64,000 bases of DNA. It comes from Streptomyces sp. LHD-70 (lineage in GTDB: Bacteria; Actinomycetota; Actinomycetes; Streptomycetales; Streptomycetaceae). Where the stretch lies: assembly GCF_031157275.1 (NCBI RefSeq), contig NZ_JAVIFW010000005.1, positions 1 to 64,000 of the forward strand. The letters run 5' to 3'. The position numbers and the translations under genes were made by a program. The notes below the pieces were generated by a model. That model saw only the letters and a program-made list of their open reading frames with translations, did not search any database and was not told the DNA's origin. Of this stretch, positions 1-9,364 are shown piece by piece. The first letter of the stretch is position 1. Each line of letters begins with the position of its first letter.

Positions 1-52
1 CGTCGATGAACACGTACAGTGCCGCCAGAAGGGCGTCCAGGTCGGAAGTCAC
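1..52 (-). mobile_element. IS982-type transposase, N-terminal fragment cut by the window edge
   Basis: Reading leftward from a GTG at 52-50, the first 17 codons give (M)TSDLDALLAALYVFID. This resembles the N-terminus of IS982-family transposases (LDxLLTALYVxIDD pattern). The rest lies outside the window, so neither catalytic residues nor terminal repeats can be seen. No clear ribosome site precedes the GTG. The element end would fall between here and 114, but I could not define an inverted repeat. The assignment rests on a short recalled N-terminal pattern. Confidence 0.45.
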
Positions 53-114
53 ACTCAGGCCAACGGGCGCCCTTCGCCATGGTCGCGACCAGCCCAGACA
101 TCGGACTCAATCAT

Positions 115-825
115 CTAGGGGCTGGATTCGAGCGCCGATGCCCGTCTGGCGCGGTACAGGAAATCCGCCACACGCGCGGTGTCGGGTTCCGTAGGGAGGG
201 GGCTTCCGGACGCCGCTGCCCCCGCCTCCTCGGCGAGCAGGTTCATCCGGGACTCCACCTGCTCCCACGGCACCTCGCCGCGCTTCACGGCGAGCAGTTG
301 GTCGCGGGCGTCCCCCACGTCGACGACGAGCTCTCCCGTACGCAGCAGATCGCGGCAGGACATCAGGAGCCGCAGCAGGTGCATGGCGTGCTTCCAGCGC
401 GGGGCGCCGTGGGCGCGTACGTCCGCGTCGAGCTTCTTGCGCTGGCCGAGCGCGTACCGGGCGAAGGTCTCGTGCGCCCTGCGGGACAGGAACGCGCCGC
501 GCAGGGCGAGGAGTTCACGGCCTGTCGCGTCGCAGTGCTCGACCAGCGGCGAGTGCAGGCACTCCAGGATGTTCGGGTTGGCCCGCAGTGCCAGCTCGCA
601 GAACCGCTCCAACTCCCAGGAGAACTGCTCCTCGTGCGGCCCCTCCACATGCGTCGGCGGCTTCTGGAAGTGCCAGTACGACGACGTGGGCGCGAGGAAG
701 ACACCACGGCGGTCGGTGTCGCTGGTGTCCGTCGCGAGGCCGAAGGCGCGGGAGCCCATCACGCAGGCGTACACGGTGTGTTCACGCACCAGGTCCTCGG
801 GGCTCGGCACGTCGTCGGGGTCCAT
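115..825 (-). CDS. nucleotidyltransferase of the RlaP / DNA polymerase beta superfamily
   Basis: The 236-residue product begins MDPDDVPSPEDL. About 25 residues in is a pol-beta type metal-binding signature, GSRAFGLATDTSDTDRRG: the GS turn followed by two acidic residues (SDTD) that bind nucleotide and metal. The length and helical C-terminal half fit the RlaP family (RNA repair pathway nucleotidyltransferases) common in Streptomyces. The frame stays open upstream to 951, but the added residues are proline- and arginine-rich low complexity, so the ATG at 825-823 is preferred. The substrate is unknown. The gene is divergent from the DUF937 gene at 941. Confidence 0.75.
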   Translation of the reverse strand: MDPDDVPSPEDLVREHTVYACVMGSRAFGLATDTSDTDRRGVFLAPTSSYWHFQKPPTHVEGPHEEQFSWELERFCELALRANPNILECLHSPLVEHCDATGRELLALRGAFLSRRAHETFARYALGQRKKLDADVRAHGAPRWKHAMHLLRLLMSCRDLLRTGELVVDVGDARDQLLAVKRGEVPWEQVESRMNLLAEEAGAAASGSPLPTEPDTARVADFLYRARRASALESSP

Positions 826-940
826 GCGAGGGGAGCGTACGCGAGGCACTGCGCCGGGTGGCGGGGCGGTGGGCGGCGGGCGACATGGGAACCGTCCGGG
901 CGGCCCGCCGCGGGCCCCCTCACGAAAGGCGACGACGCTC

Positions 941-1372
941 ATGGCAGGCAACGATCTGGGCGGACTTCTCGGCGGCGGTCAGCAAGGCGGTACGGGTGGG
1001 GGCGTTCTCGGTGCGCTGCTCGGCAGCCTCCTCGGTGGCGCCGGGAACGGACGAGCAGGCAGTACGGGCGGCGGCGGAGACAACCCCCTCGGCGGCCTCC
1101 TCGACATGCTCACCAGGTCCGGCCTCGGCGACCGGGGCCAGCTCGACTCCTGGGTCGGCACCGGCGAGAACCAGCCGCTCAGCCCCGAGCAGGTCAAGCA
1201 GGCGGTGCCCGACGAGACCCTGGACAGGGTCGCCACCGAGGCCGGTGTGAGCCGCGACCAGGTGGCCGACCAGGTCGCCCGGGAACTGCCGCAGGTCGTG
1301 GACAAGCTGACGCCCGAGGGGCAGGTCCCCAGCGGCTCCCTCCAGGACCTCATCGAGCAGCAGCGCCTCTGA
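941..1372 (+). CDS. DUF937 / YidB-like protein
   Basis: A 143-residue protein. The N-terminal half is glycine-rich low complexity (GGLLGGG repeats, residues 5-50). The C-terminal half has the DUF937/YidB helical pattern: WVGTGENQPLSPEQV, then a predicted helix VATEAGVSRDQVADQVARELPQVVDKLTP. The ATG at 941 is preceded by GAAAGG at a suitable distance. YidB-like proteins are cytoplasmic and functionally uncharacterised. It stands alone between the nucleotidyltransferase and aroH, and no operon partner is evident. Confidence 0.75.
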   Translation: MAGNDLGGLLGGGQQGGTGGGVLGALLGSLLGGAGNGRAGSTGGGGDNPLGGLLDMLTRSGLGDRGQLDSWVGTGENQPLSPEQVKQAVPDETLDRVATEAGVSRDQVADQVARELPQVVDKLTPEGQVPSGSLQDLIEQQRL

Positions 1373-1540
1373 CCGGATGCCGCTCCGGTACACGCGCGGT
1401 GCCCGTCTCGGCTGACGGGCGCCGCGCGTGTGTGTCCGAGCGGCTGACTACCCTTGGCCCGTACAGGTCTGGAAGATTCCGGCACGGTTCCGGAGGGCCC
1501 GTACGGGTTCCGACGGATTCAGCAGGCAAGGAGCAGCAGC

Positions 1541-1903
1541 GTGGCGGTACGAGCGGTCCGGGGCGCCGTCCAACTCGAGCGGGACGACGCGCGGCACATG
1601 GACGAGCAGGTGGGCGCCCTGCTCACCGAGGTCCTCGAGCGCAACGACCTGACGCAGGACGACCTGATCAGCGTCTGGTTCACGGCCACCCCCGACCTGC
1701 ACAGCGACTTCCCGGCGGCCGCCGCCCGCAAGCTCGGCATCACCGACGTACCCCTCATCTGCGCCCAGGAGCTGGACATCGAGGGCGCCATGCCCCGCGT
1801 CGTACGGCTCCTCGCGCACATCGAGTCCGACCGGCCCCGGTCCGAGGTGGCGCACGTCTACCTCGGGGCCGCGGCCGCCCTGCGCAAGGACATCGCCCAG
1901 TGA
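1541..1903 (+). CDS. aroH: chorismate mutase, AroH type
   Basis: A 120-residue protein, the normal length for the trimeric AroH class. It converts chorismate to prephenate, the first committed step to tyrosine and phenylalanine. Family features include VRAVRGAVQLERDD near the start, the LLTEVLERNDL helix, FTATPDLHSDFPAAAAR and the final VYLGAAAALR strand. The GTG at 1541 follows AAGGAG with seven bases between. The frame extends upstream to 1454 without a site or family similarity. The stop overlaps the tyrA start by four bases (GTGA), so translation of the two successive pathway enzymes is probably coupled. Confidence 0.93.
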   Translation: MAVRAVRGAVQLERDDARHMDEQVGALLTEVLERNDLTQDDLISVWFTATPDLHSDFPAAAARKLGITDVPLICAQELDIEGAMPRVVRLLAHIESDRPRSEVAHVYLGAAAALRKDIAQ

Positions 1904-2985
1904 GAACCGCCGCCGTCATCGGAACCGGCCTGATCGGCACCTCCGTCGCCCTCGCCCTGGCCGGCCGCGGCGTGACCGTGCACCTCGTCGACCACGACCC
2001 CGAGCAGGCCCGCATGGCCGCGGCCCTCGGCGCCGGCATCGACAGCCCGCCCGAGGGGCCGGTCGACCTCGCCGTCGTCGCCGTACCGCCCGCGCACGTG
2101 GCGAGCACCCTCGCCGAGCTGATGGGCCGCGGGGCCGCGCGCGGGTACATCGACGTGGCCAGCGTCAAGGGCGGGCCCCGCCGTGAGCTGGAGGAGCTCG
2201 GCCTCGACCTGACGGCGTACATCGGCACGCACCCCATGTCCGGCCGGGAGCGCTCCGGGCCGCTCGCCGCGACCGCCGACCTCTTCGAGGGCCGGCCCTG
2301 GGTGCTGACGCCGACCAGGGACTCCGACACCGAGGTGCTCAACCTCGCGCTCGAGCTGATCTCGCTGTGCCGGGCCGTCCCGGTCGTGATGGACTCCGAC
2401 GCGCACGACCGCGCCGTCGCCCTCGTCTCGCACATGCCGCACCTCGTCTCCAGCATGGTCGCGGCCCGCCTGGAGCACGCCGAGGAGACCGCGGTGCGGC
2501 TCTGCGGCCAGGGGATCCGGGACGTCACGCGGATCGCGGCCTCCGACCCGCGCATGTGGATCGACATCCTGTCCGCCAACCCCGGCCCCGTCGCCGACCT
2601 GCTCGCCGAGGTCTCCGCCGACCTGGACGAGGCGGTGCGGGCGCTGCGGGCCCTGCAGTCCGCGGACGAGGAGAAGCGGACCGACGGCGCGCAGGGCGTC
2701 GAGCGCGTCCTGCGCCGGGGCAACGCGGGACAGATCCGGGTGCCCGGCAAGCACGGCTCGGCCCCGGTGTCGTACGAGATCGTCACCGTGCTCATCGACG
2801 ACCAGCCGGGCCAGCTCGCGCGGATCTTCGCGGACGCCGGCGCGGCCGGGGTCAACATCGAGGACGTCCGTATCGAGCACGCCACCGGCCGCCAGGCGGG
2901 CCTGATCCAGCTGACGGTCGAGCCGAACGCGGCCCCGGTGCTCACGGCGGCGCTGCGGGAGCGTGGCTGGTCGATCCGGCAGTAG
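1900..2985 (+). CDS. tyrA: prephenate dehydrogenase with C-terminal ACT domain
   Basis: A 361-residue enzyme that oxidatively decarboxylates prephenate to 4-hydroxyphenylpyruvate in tyrosine synthesis. Residues 6-15 form the Rossmann dinucleotide site (VIGTGLIGTS). HPMSGRERSG, about residue 112 onward, is the conserved substrate and catalytic histidine region. The helical dimer domain follows, and an ACT domain (YEIVTVLIDDQPGQLARIF) occupies about residues 288-361, suggesting amino-acid feedback control. The GTG start overlaps the aroH stop. The stop at 2983 is followed by 159 bases before cmk, so cmk probably has its own promoter. Confidence 0.94.
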   Translation: MRTAAVIGTGLIGTSVALALAGRGVTVHLVDHDPEQARMAAALGAGIDSPPEGPVDLAVVAVPPAHVASTLAELMGRGAARGYIDVASVKGGPRRELEELGLDLTAYIGTHPMSGRERSGPLAATADLFEGRPWVLTPTRDSDTEVLNLALELISLCRAVPVVMDSDAHDRAVALVSHMPHLVSSMVAARLEHAEETAVRLCGQGIRDVTRIAASDPRMWIDILSANPGPVADLLAEVSADLDEAVRALRALQSADEEKRTDGAQGVERVLRRGNAGQIRVPGKHGSAPVSYEIVTVLIDDQPGQLARIFADAGAAGVNIEDVRIEHATGRQAGLIQLTVEPNAAPVLTAALRERGWSIRQ

Positions 2986-3144
2986 CCGACCGGCTTGGCG
3001 GGGGTCGCAGGAGCCCCCGTCACCTGCCGTACCCGGGGTTGTCCACAGCCCCGTGAAGAGCCGCGCCCCGAGCCAGTAACCTTGTCCGGGGCGTTTCTCG
3101 CGCCCACCACCTGCCCCGTGCACTGAGAAAGGTGTCCGTCCCCC

Positions 3145-3840
3145 GTGGAAACCGCCGCAAACGCCGCCCCGGCAGCAGTGATCGTCGCCATCGACGGCCC
3201 CTCCGGCACGGGCAAGTCGAGCACCTCCAAGGCCGTCGCCGCCCAGCTCGGCCTCAGCTACCTGGACACCGGCGCCCAGTACCGCGCGATCACCTGGTGG
3301 ATGGTGAGCAACGGCATCGACATCGCCGACGCCGCCGCCATCGCCGCCGTCGCCGAGAAGCCGGAGATCGTCTCCGGCACCGACCCGTCCGGCCCGACCA
3401 TCACGGTCGACGGCACGGACGTCGCGGGCCCGATCCGCACCCAGGAGGTCACCTCCAAGGTCAGCGCCGTCAGCGCCGTGCCCGAGGTGCGCACCCGCAT
3501 CACCGAGCTCCAGCGCTCCATCGCCCGCGGCGCCGCGCGCGGCATCGTGGTCGAGGGCCGTGACATCGGTACGACGGTGCTGCCCGACGCCGACCTGAAG
3601 ATCTTCCTCACCGCCTCGCCGGAGGCCCGCGCCGCCCGCCGCAGCGGTGAGCTCAAGGGCGCCGACGTCAACGCGACCAGGGAAGCCCTGATCAAGCGGG
3701 ACGCCGCCGACTCCGGCCGGAAGACCTCCCCGCTCGCCAAGGCCGGGGACGCCGTCGAGGTCGACACCACCGAGCTCACCCTGCAGCAGGTCATCGAGTG
3801 CGTCGTGACCCTGGTCGAGGAGAAGCGGGCCGCCGCGTGA
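3145..3840 (+). CDS. cmk: cytidylate kinase
   Basis: A 231-residue (d)CMP kinase that phosphorylates CMP and dCMP with ATP. The P-loop GPSGTGKSS lies at residues 18-26. Typical Cmk signatures follow: YLDTGAQYRAITWW, the VEGRDIGTTVLPDADLKIFLTASPEARAARR stretch, and the lid region with KRDAADSGR. The GTG at 3145 sits beyond GAGAAAGGTG with a rather long spacer, the best available start. The stop codon overlaps the next gene's GTG by four bases. In many actinobacteria cmk, an acyltransferase and der form one transcription unit, as here. Confidence 0.95.
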   Translation: METAANAAPAAVIVAIDGPSGTGKSSTSKAVAAQLGLSYLDTGAQYRAITWWMVSNGIDIADAAAIAAVAEKPEIVSGTDPSGPTITVDGTDVAGPIRTQEVTSKVSAVSAVPEVRTRITELQRSIARGAARGIVVEGRDIGTTVLPDADLKIFLTASPEARAARRSGELKGADVNATREALIKRDAADSGRKTSPLAKAGDAVEVDTTELTLQQVIECVVTLVEEKRAAA

Positions 3841-4490
3841 CCGCATCCGTCCCGCCCTCGGAAAAGGGCGCGGAGGTCGGCCGGCGGATCGGCGTGGGCC
3901 TGATGTACGGGCTGTGGAAGCCGCGCGTCCTGGGCGCCTGGCGGGTGCCCGCGAGCGGCCCGGTCGTCCTGGCCGTGAACCACGCGCACATCCTCGACGG
4001 CCCAATGCTGATGGGGACGGCGCCGCGGCCGGTGCACTTCCTCATCAAGAAGGAGGCGTTCGTCGGCCCGCTCGACCCGTTCCTGCGCGGCATCGGGCAG
4101 CTGAAGGTGGACCGGTCGAGCACCGACCGCACGGCGATCACGCAGGCCCTTGACGTCCTGTCGGAGGGCGGCGTGCTCGGCATCTTCCCCGAAGGCACCC
4201 GGGGCGAGGGCGACTTCGCGTCGCTGCGTGCGGGCCTCGCGTACTTCGCGGTGCGCAGCGGGGCGCCGATCGTGCCGGTGGCGGTCCTGGGAAGCGGAGA
4301 GCGCCAGGGACGGTTGATACGGGGGCTGCCCCCGCTGAAGAGCCGCGTGGACGTCGTCTTCGGCGAGGCCTTCGAGGCCGGTGACGGGAGCGGGCGGCGT
4401 ACGCGCAAGGCGCTCGACGAGGCCACCGTGCGCATCCAGGAGCGGCTGACCGGCCACCTGGAGAACGCCAGGCGCCTGACCGGGCGCTGA
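3837..4490 (+). CDS. 1-acyl-sn-glycerol-3-phosphate acyltransferase (PlsC-like)
   Basis: A 217-residue membrane-associated acyltransferase. The catalytic NH(x4)D motif is at residues 48-54 (NHAHILD) and the glycerophosphate-binding FPEGTR motif at 117-122, with the third block VPVAVLG further on. It likely acylates lysophosphatidic acid to phosphatidic acid. The exact acceptor is not determined by sequence, because Streptomyces carries several PlsC paralogues. The GTG start overlaps the cmk stop (GTGA), giving translational coupling. It is co-oriented with der, 68 bases downstream. Confidence 0.9.
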   Translation: MTASVPPSEKGAEVGRRIGVGLMYGLWKPRVLGAWRVPASGPVVLAVNHAHILDGPMLMGTAPRPVHFLIKKEAFVGPLDPFLRGIGQLKVDRSSTDRTAITQALDVLSEGGVLGIFPEGTRGEGDFASLRAGLAYFAVRSGAPIVPVAVLGSGERQGRLIRGLPPLKSRVDVVFGEAFEAGDGSGRRTRKALDEATVRIQERLTGHLENARRLTGR

Positions 4491-4558
4491 GCGAGACTTT
4501 GAGTAGTGGACCGCGGACTTGCGGTCCATCGATGACTGATGACAGAGGTACGGACTTC

Positions 4559-6034
4559 ATGAACGAGCAGATCCACTCCGGCGGCTCGGACGAGCACGAC
4601 CACGGAGCGCTTGGCGACGCCGAGTACGCGGAGTTCATGGAGCTCGCCGCGGAAGAGGGCTTCGACCTCGAGGACGTCGAGGGCGCCATCGAGGAGGCGG
4701 GCCACGGCCCGCTGCCCGTGCTCGCCGTCGTCGGCCGCCCCAATGTCGGCAAGTCGACGCTGGTGAACCGCATCATCGGCCGCCGCGAGGCCGTCGTCGA
4801 GGACAAGCCGGGCGTCACTCGCGACCGTGTGACCTACGAGGCCGAGTGGGCCGGCCGTCGCTTCAAGGTCGTCGACACCGGCGGCTGGGAGCAGGACGTC
4901 CTCGGCATCGACGCCTCCGTCGCGGCCCAGGCGGAGTACGCCATCGAGACCGCCGACGCCGTGGTCTTCGTCGTCGACTCCACGGTCGGCGTGACCGACA
5001 CCGACGAGGCCGTCGTACGCCTGCTGCGCAAGGCCAAGAAGCCGGTGGTGCTCTGCGCCAACAAGGTCGACGGCCCGAGCGGCGAGGCCGACGCGACCGC
5101 GCTGTGGGGCCTCGGCATCGGCGAGCCGCACCCGGTCTCCTCGCTGCACGGCCGCGGCACCGGCGACATGCTGGACGCCGTCCTGGAGGCGCTCCCCGAG
5201 GCGCCGATGCAGACCTTCGGCGGAGCCGGCATCGGCGGACCGCGCCGGATCGCCCTGATCGGCCGTCCGAACGTCGGCAAGTCGTCCCTCCTGAACAAGG
5301 TCGCGAAGGAGGACCGCGTCGTCGTCAACGAGATCGCGGGCACCACCCGCGACCCGGTCGACGAGCTGATCGAACTCGGCGGCGTCACCTGGAAGTTCGT
5401 GGACACCGCCGGTATCCGCAAGCGCGTCCACCTCCAGCAGGGCGCCGACTACTACGCCTCCCTTCGTACCGCCGCGGCGGTCGAGAAGGCCGAGGTCGCG
5501 GTCATCCTGATCGACGCCAGCGAGTCCATCTCCATCCAGGACCAGCGCATTGTCACGATGGCCGTCGAGGCGGGCCGCGCGATCGTCGTCGCGTACAACA
5601 AGTGGGACACCCTCGACGAGGAGCGCCGCTACTACCTGGAGCGGGAGATCGAGACCGAGCTCGGCCAGGTCGCCTGGGCGCCGCGGGTCAACGTCTCGGC
5701 GCGCACCGGCCGGCACATGGAGAAGCTGGTCCCGGCGATCGAGACGGCCCTGGACGGCTGGGAGACGCGCGTGCCGACCGGCCGCCTGAACGCCTTCCTC
5801 GGCGAGCTGGTCTCCGCACACCCGCACCCGATCCGCGGCGGCAAGCAGCCCCGCATCCTCTTCGGCACCCAGGCGGGCACCAAGCCCCCGCGCTTCGTTC
5901 TCTTCGCCTCCGGCTTCATCGAGCACGGCTACCGCAGGTACGTGGAGCGCCGTCTGCGCGAGGAGTTCGGCTTCGAGGGCACGCCGATCCATATCTCGGT
6001 CCGCGTCCGCGAGAAGCGCGGCCGCAAGAAGTAG
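4559..6034 (+). CDS. der: ribosome-assembly GTPase Der (EngA)
   Basis: A 491-residue double GTPase for 50S subunit maturation. An acidic actinobacterial N-terminal extension (about 55 residues, with [18 protein letters not shown]) precedes GTPase 1 (GRPNVGKST near residue 60, [12 protein letters not shown]). GTPase 2 follows (GRPNVGKSS near residue 235, [12 protein letters not shown]). The C-terminal KH-like domain ends in a basic REKRGRKK tail that would contact rRNA. The ATG at 4559 has AGAGGT nine bases upstream. An in-frame ATG at 4532 and TTG at 4499 are less likely. The gene ends the housekeeping run and is followed by a very stable hairpin. Confidence 0.95.
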   Translation: MNEQIHSGGSDEHDHGALGDAEYAEFMELAAEEGFDLEDVEGAIEEAGHGPLPVLAVVGRPNVGKSTLVNRIIGRREAVVEDKPGVTRDRVTYEAEWAGRRFKVVDTGGWEQDVLGIDASVAAQAEYAIETADAVVFVVDSTVGVTDTDEAVVRLLRKAKKPVVLCANKVDGPSGEADATALWGLGIGEPHPVSSLHGRGTGDMLDAVLEALPEAPMQTFGGAGIGGPRRIALIGRPNVGKSSLLNKVAKEDRVVVNEIAGTTRDPVDELIELGGVTWKFVDTAGIRKRVHLQQGADYYASLRTAAAVEKAEVAVILIDASESISIQDQRIVTMAVEAGRAIVVAYNKWDTLDEERRYYLEREIETELGQVAWAPRVNVSARTGRHMEKLVPAIETALDGWETRVPTGRLNAFLGELVSAHPHPIRGGKQPRILFGTQAGTKPPRFVLFASGFIEHGYRRYVERRLREEFGFEGTPIHISVRVREKRGRKK

Positions 6035-6060
6035 CCCTCCGGCTGCGGAAGCAGACACAG

Positions 6061-6114
6061 CGACGCGTGCGCCGTACGGCACCGGGAACCCGGTGGCGTA
6101 CGGCGCACGCGTCG
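6061..6114. terminator. large intrinsic-type hairpin after der
   Basis: Arms 6061-6078 and 6097-6114 are perfect 18-bp inverted repeats. After a single G-G mismatch, a further 7-bp perfect stem (6080-6086 with 6089-6095) closes on a two-base loop. TTGGGT follows but there is no long T-run, as usual in Streptomyces. It separates der from the oppositely oriented gene ending at 6168 and can serve both strands. Confidence 0.85.
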
Positions 6115-6167
6115 TTGGGTGAGTGACGTCCGTGCGCGGTACGGGAGTTCTGCGCGGGGTACGGAGT

Positions 6168-6509
6168 TCAGCTCTCGTGGCGCCGGGCCGGCGGGAGGGC
6201 GGGCTGCGGCCGGTCGCGGTCGCCGGCGGGGCGCTGCGGGGCTTCGCTGAACCAGAAGCCGGGCGGGGTGTGCCCGGTGGGCGCGGAGCCGGAGTGGGTC
6301 GAGCCCGTGCCGGGATATCGGGGGCCGCTGGAGAAGCCCCGGAACCTCAGATCCTCCTCGCCACTCCGGTCTCCCGGCAGGGCTCGGAAGAACCGGCGCC
6401 ACTCCGAGTAGAGCGCGTCGTAGATCGGCGTGGCCGAGCGGTCCGTGCTGGTGTCACGGGCCGGACGCATCGGGGGAATCTGGTGGTGGGAGGGGTCGTA
6501 TGGCGGCAC
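6168..6509 (-). CDS. Streptomyces-specific hypothetical protein
   Basis: About 113 residues from a GTG at 6509. I cannot assign a function. The N-terminal half (IPPMRPARDTSTDR, then TPIYDALYSEWRRFFRALPGDRSGEEDL) looks structured and is the part I recall as conserved in Streptomyces. The C-terminal half is Gly/Pro/Ser/His-rich and probably disordered. The start is uncertain: the frame is open up to 6578, where it runs into a tandem repeat, and the ATG of MRPARD is another choice. No good ribosome site precedes any candidate. It is convergent with der across the hairpin. Confidence 0.55.
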   Translation of the reverse strand: MPPYDPSHHQIPPMRPARDTSTDRSATPIYDALYSEWRRFFRALPGDRSGEEDLRFRGFSSGPRYPGTGSTHSGSAPTGHTPPGFWFSEAPQRPAGDRDRPQPALPPARRHES

Positions 6510-6570
6510 GTATCTGCCAACGACCCGGGGGCCCGATCGGATGCGGTGCACCCCAAGGCGATCACGCAAG

Positions 6571-6609
6571 GTGAGCACGGAAAGTGAGCACGGAAAGTGA
6601 GCACGGAAA
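6571..6609. repeat. three tandem 13-bp repeats
   Basis: GTGAGCACGGAAA occurs three times head to tail at 6571, 6584 and 6597, followed by degenerate GTGATCGCGAG and GTGATCGAGAG units to about 6635. It lies between two minus-strand genes, in the promoter region of the one ending at 6168. It could be a regulator array or slippage product. Confidence 0.9.
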
Positions 6610-6705
6610 GTGATCGCGAGGGTGATCGAGAGGGTGAGTGCGGAGTGAGCGCGGGAGGCGCGTCACGGAACGTCCGTCGGGCCCCGATGGAACGGCGGCG
6701 GTGGA

Positions 6706-7530
6706 TCAGGTGCCGGCGAGCGGCATCGTGGCCGCCGTCAACAGGCCGTTGGCCGCGGCCTTGTCGAGGGCGTCGCGCAGGAGGTCCTCGCGCGGCTGGC
6801 GGCCGATCGTGCCGACCGGGGCCGCGAAGACGATGACCTTGCCGAGCTTGGACGCGGCGGTCCGCCAGCCGTCGGTGACCTGCAGCGGCTGGTGCGCCTG
6901 CCACCAGGCGACGGGCGAGCCGCCGTTGCCCGGCTGCAGCACGGCGTGCAGCTGGCCGACGGCGAGCAGTACGGACCAGCCGGGGAGGACGGCCGGGACC
7001 TCCTGGATCTGGCCGAGGGGCTGGAAGCCCTGCTCGCTCAGGAGGGCCAGGAACTGGTCCTCGCCGCCGGTCGTGCCGGGGCGCGCGATGGGGCCGGTGG
7101 GCTCCACGACGAGGGCGGGGTACAGCTCGTCGCCGAGCAGCACGAGCCCGCTGGTGATGCCGAGGACGGCGGGCTGCGGCTGGCCCCCGGCCGCCGCGGG
7201 CGCCGCGGGGGCGGTCTGCGCGGCGGCGGCCGGGAAGCCTCCGGCGGCGTCGCTCTCGCCGGTGATGGACCGCACGGCGCCCTGCAGCTGCTCCTCCGCG
7301 ACCTTGACGACCTGGGAAGGCAGGCAGGTGGCGTGGGCGAAGGCCAGGACCGCGGTCTCGTCCCCGATGAACAGCACGGTGCTGGTGCGTTCCTGCGCCG
7401 AGTCGCCGGGGGTGCGGCAGGAGGTGCAGTCGTAACTGCCCGGGGAGTTGTCGCCGGCGAGCAGCCGGTCGGCCTCTTCGTCGCCGATCTCGGCGCGTAC
7501 GTCGTCGCTGACGTCGAGCATGCGCGGCAC
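6706..7530 (-). CDS. hypothetical protein with CxxC near the N-terminus
   Basis: A 274-residue, probably cytoplasmic protein of unknown function. Visible features: an acidic N-terminus (MLDVSDDVRAEIGDEEADRLL), a CTSCRTPG pair that might bind metal, VLFIGDETAVLAFAHATCLPSQVV, a Pro/Ala-rich linker around residues 125-145, and a C-terminal half with LVLLGDELYPALVVEPTGPIAR. The GTG at 7530 has AGGAG five bases upstream; the ATG three codons later is an alternative. The C-terminal half resembles SseB-type or type III secretion-like folds only vaguely, and I do not assign it. Confidence 0.65.
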   Translation of the reverse strand: MPRMLDVSDDVRAEIGDEEADRLLAGDNSPGSYDCTSCRTPGDSAQERTSTVLFIGDETAVLAFAHATCLPSQVVKVAEEQLQGAVRSITGESDAAGGFPAAAAQTAPAAPAAAGGQPQPAVLGITSGLVLLGDELYPALVVEPTGPIARPGTTGGEDQFLALLSEQGFQPLGQIQEVPAVLPGWSVLLAVGQLHAVLQPGNGGSPVAWWQAHQPLQVTDGWRTAASKLGKVIVFAAPVGTIGRQPREDLLRDALDKAAANGLLTAATMPLAGT

Positions 7531-8520
<990 letters not shown>

Positions 8521-8523
8521 GGC

Positions 8524-8654
8524 GCCCGCAGCCCGCAGCCCGCAGCCCGCAGCCCGCAGCCCGCAGCCCGGAGCCCGGAGCCCGTAGCCCGGAGCCCGGA
8601 GCCCGCAGCCCGCAGCCCGGAGCCCGGAGCCCGGAGCCCGGAGCCCGGAGCCCA
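8524..8654. repeat. heptamer minisatellite, about 18 copies
   Basis: Tandem 7-bp units GCCCGCA and GCCCGGA (one GCCCGTA) fill the space between the stop of the Rpf gene and the stop of livF. The period is not a multiple of three and the array lies outside both genes. G-rich on the minus strand. Position between convergent 3' ends suggests a terminator-like or neutral slippage tract. Confidence 0.9.
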
Positions 8655-8710
8655 GCGTCCGTAGCCCCGTAGCCCGGCTCCCGGATCTCGCTGTCCGGCC
8701 CCCCGGAGAG

Positions 8711-9364
8711 CTACCTCACCTCCACCGCCTCCCCCCTGAACACCACAGCCCCGCGCCGCAGTTCGAGTACGAGAACCGGGCGCGGGGCCGCGTGCAGAGC
8801 GGCGGGAAGGTGCTGCTCGGCCAGGACGAGGGTGGTCGGCAGGTCGGCCAGCAGGGCGTACGTACGGGCCGCGACGGCGGGGGACATGCCCTGGGTCGGC
8901 TCGTCGAGGAGCAGGACGCGGGCGGGGGAGAGCAGGGCGCGGGCGAGGGCGAGCATGCGCTGCTCTCCGCCGGAGAGGGTGCCTGCGGTGCGGGGGAGGA
9001 GGGGGCGGAGTTCCGGGTACGTGGCGAGGGCCCGGGTGAAGTCGGCCTGGTGCGCGGCGAGTCGGAGGTTCTCGGCGACCGTCATCGAGCCGAACACCGC
9101 CTCGCGGTCGGGCACGAGGGCGAGGCCGCGCGCCGCACGCGCGTGAGCCGTGAGCCGTGTGACGTCCCTGCCCCGCCACAGGACCGCGCCCTCGGACAGC
9201 CGAACCGTACCGGCCAGCGCGCGCAGCGTCGTCGTACGGCCCGCGCCGTTGCGGCCCAGGAGGACCGTGACGGCGCCTGCGGCCACGGTGAGGCTGACAC
9301 CGTGCAGCGCCTCCAACGGGCCGTACCGCACGCGCGCGTGGCGCAGTTCGAGCTCCGTGCTCAT
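8711..9364 (-). CDS. branched-chain amino acid-type ABC transporter ATPase (LivF-like) with altered Walker A
   Basis: A 217-residue ATPase of the LivF class. The signature LSGGEQRMLALARALL and Walker B VLLLDEPTQGMSP are intact, as is the switch His (LAEQHL). The Walker A reads GRNGAGRTTT: the invariant lysine is Arg43 (codon CGT at 9238-9236). LivF proteins pair with LivG under the LivH/LivM permeases to import branched-chain amino acids, amides or urea. The start overlaps the preceding fusion gene's stop by four bases (ATGA). At 217 residues it is slightly short for LivF (about 233). Confidence 0.88.
   Translation of the reverse strand: MSTELELRHARVRYGPLEALHGVSLTVAAGAVTVLLGRNGAGRTTTLRALAGTVRLSEGAVLWRGRDVTRLTAHARAARGLALVPDREAVFGSMTVAENLRLAAHQADFTRALATYPELRPLLPRTAGTLSGGEQRMLALARALLSPARVLLLDEPTQGMSPAVAARTYALLADLPTTLVLAEQHLPAALHAAPRPVLVLELRRGAVVFRGEAVEVR

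Noticed and set aside
19..2985. 988-residue plus-strand open frame covering the left 3 kb
   Set aside because: Only its last 361 codons (tyrA) are real. The earlier part runs antisense to the nucleotidyltransferase and out of frame with aroH; it is open because high GC removes stops.
1858..4005. 715-residue minus-strand frame opposite tyrA and cmk
   Set aside because: Shadow frame over two well-supported enzymes.
8524..8654. Heptamer array considered as a CRISPR array
   Set aside because: Units are 7 bp without spacers, and no cas gene is present.
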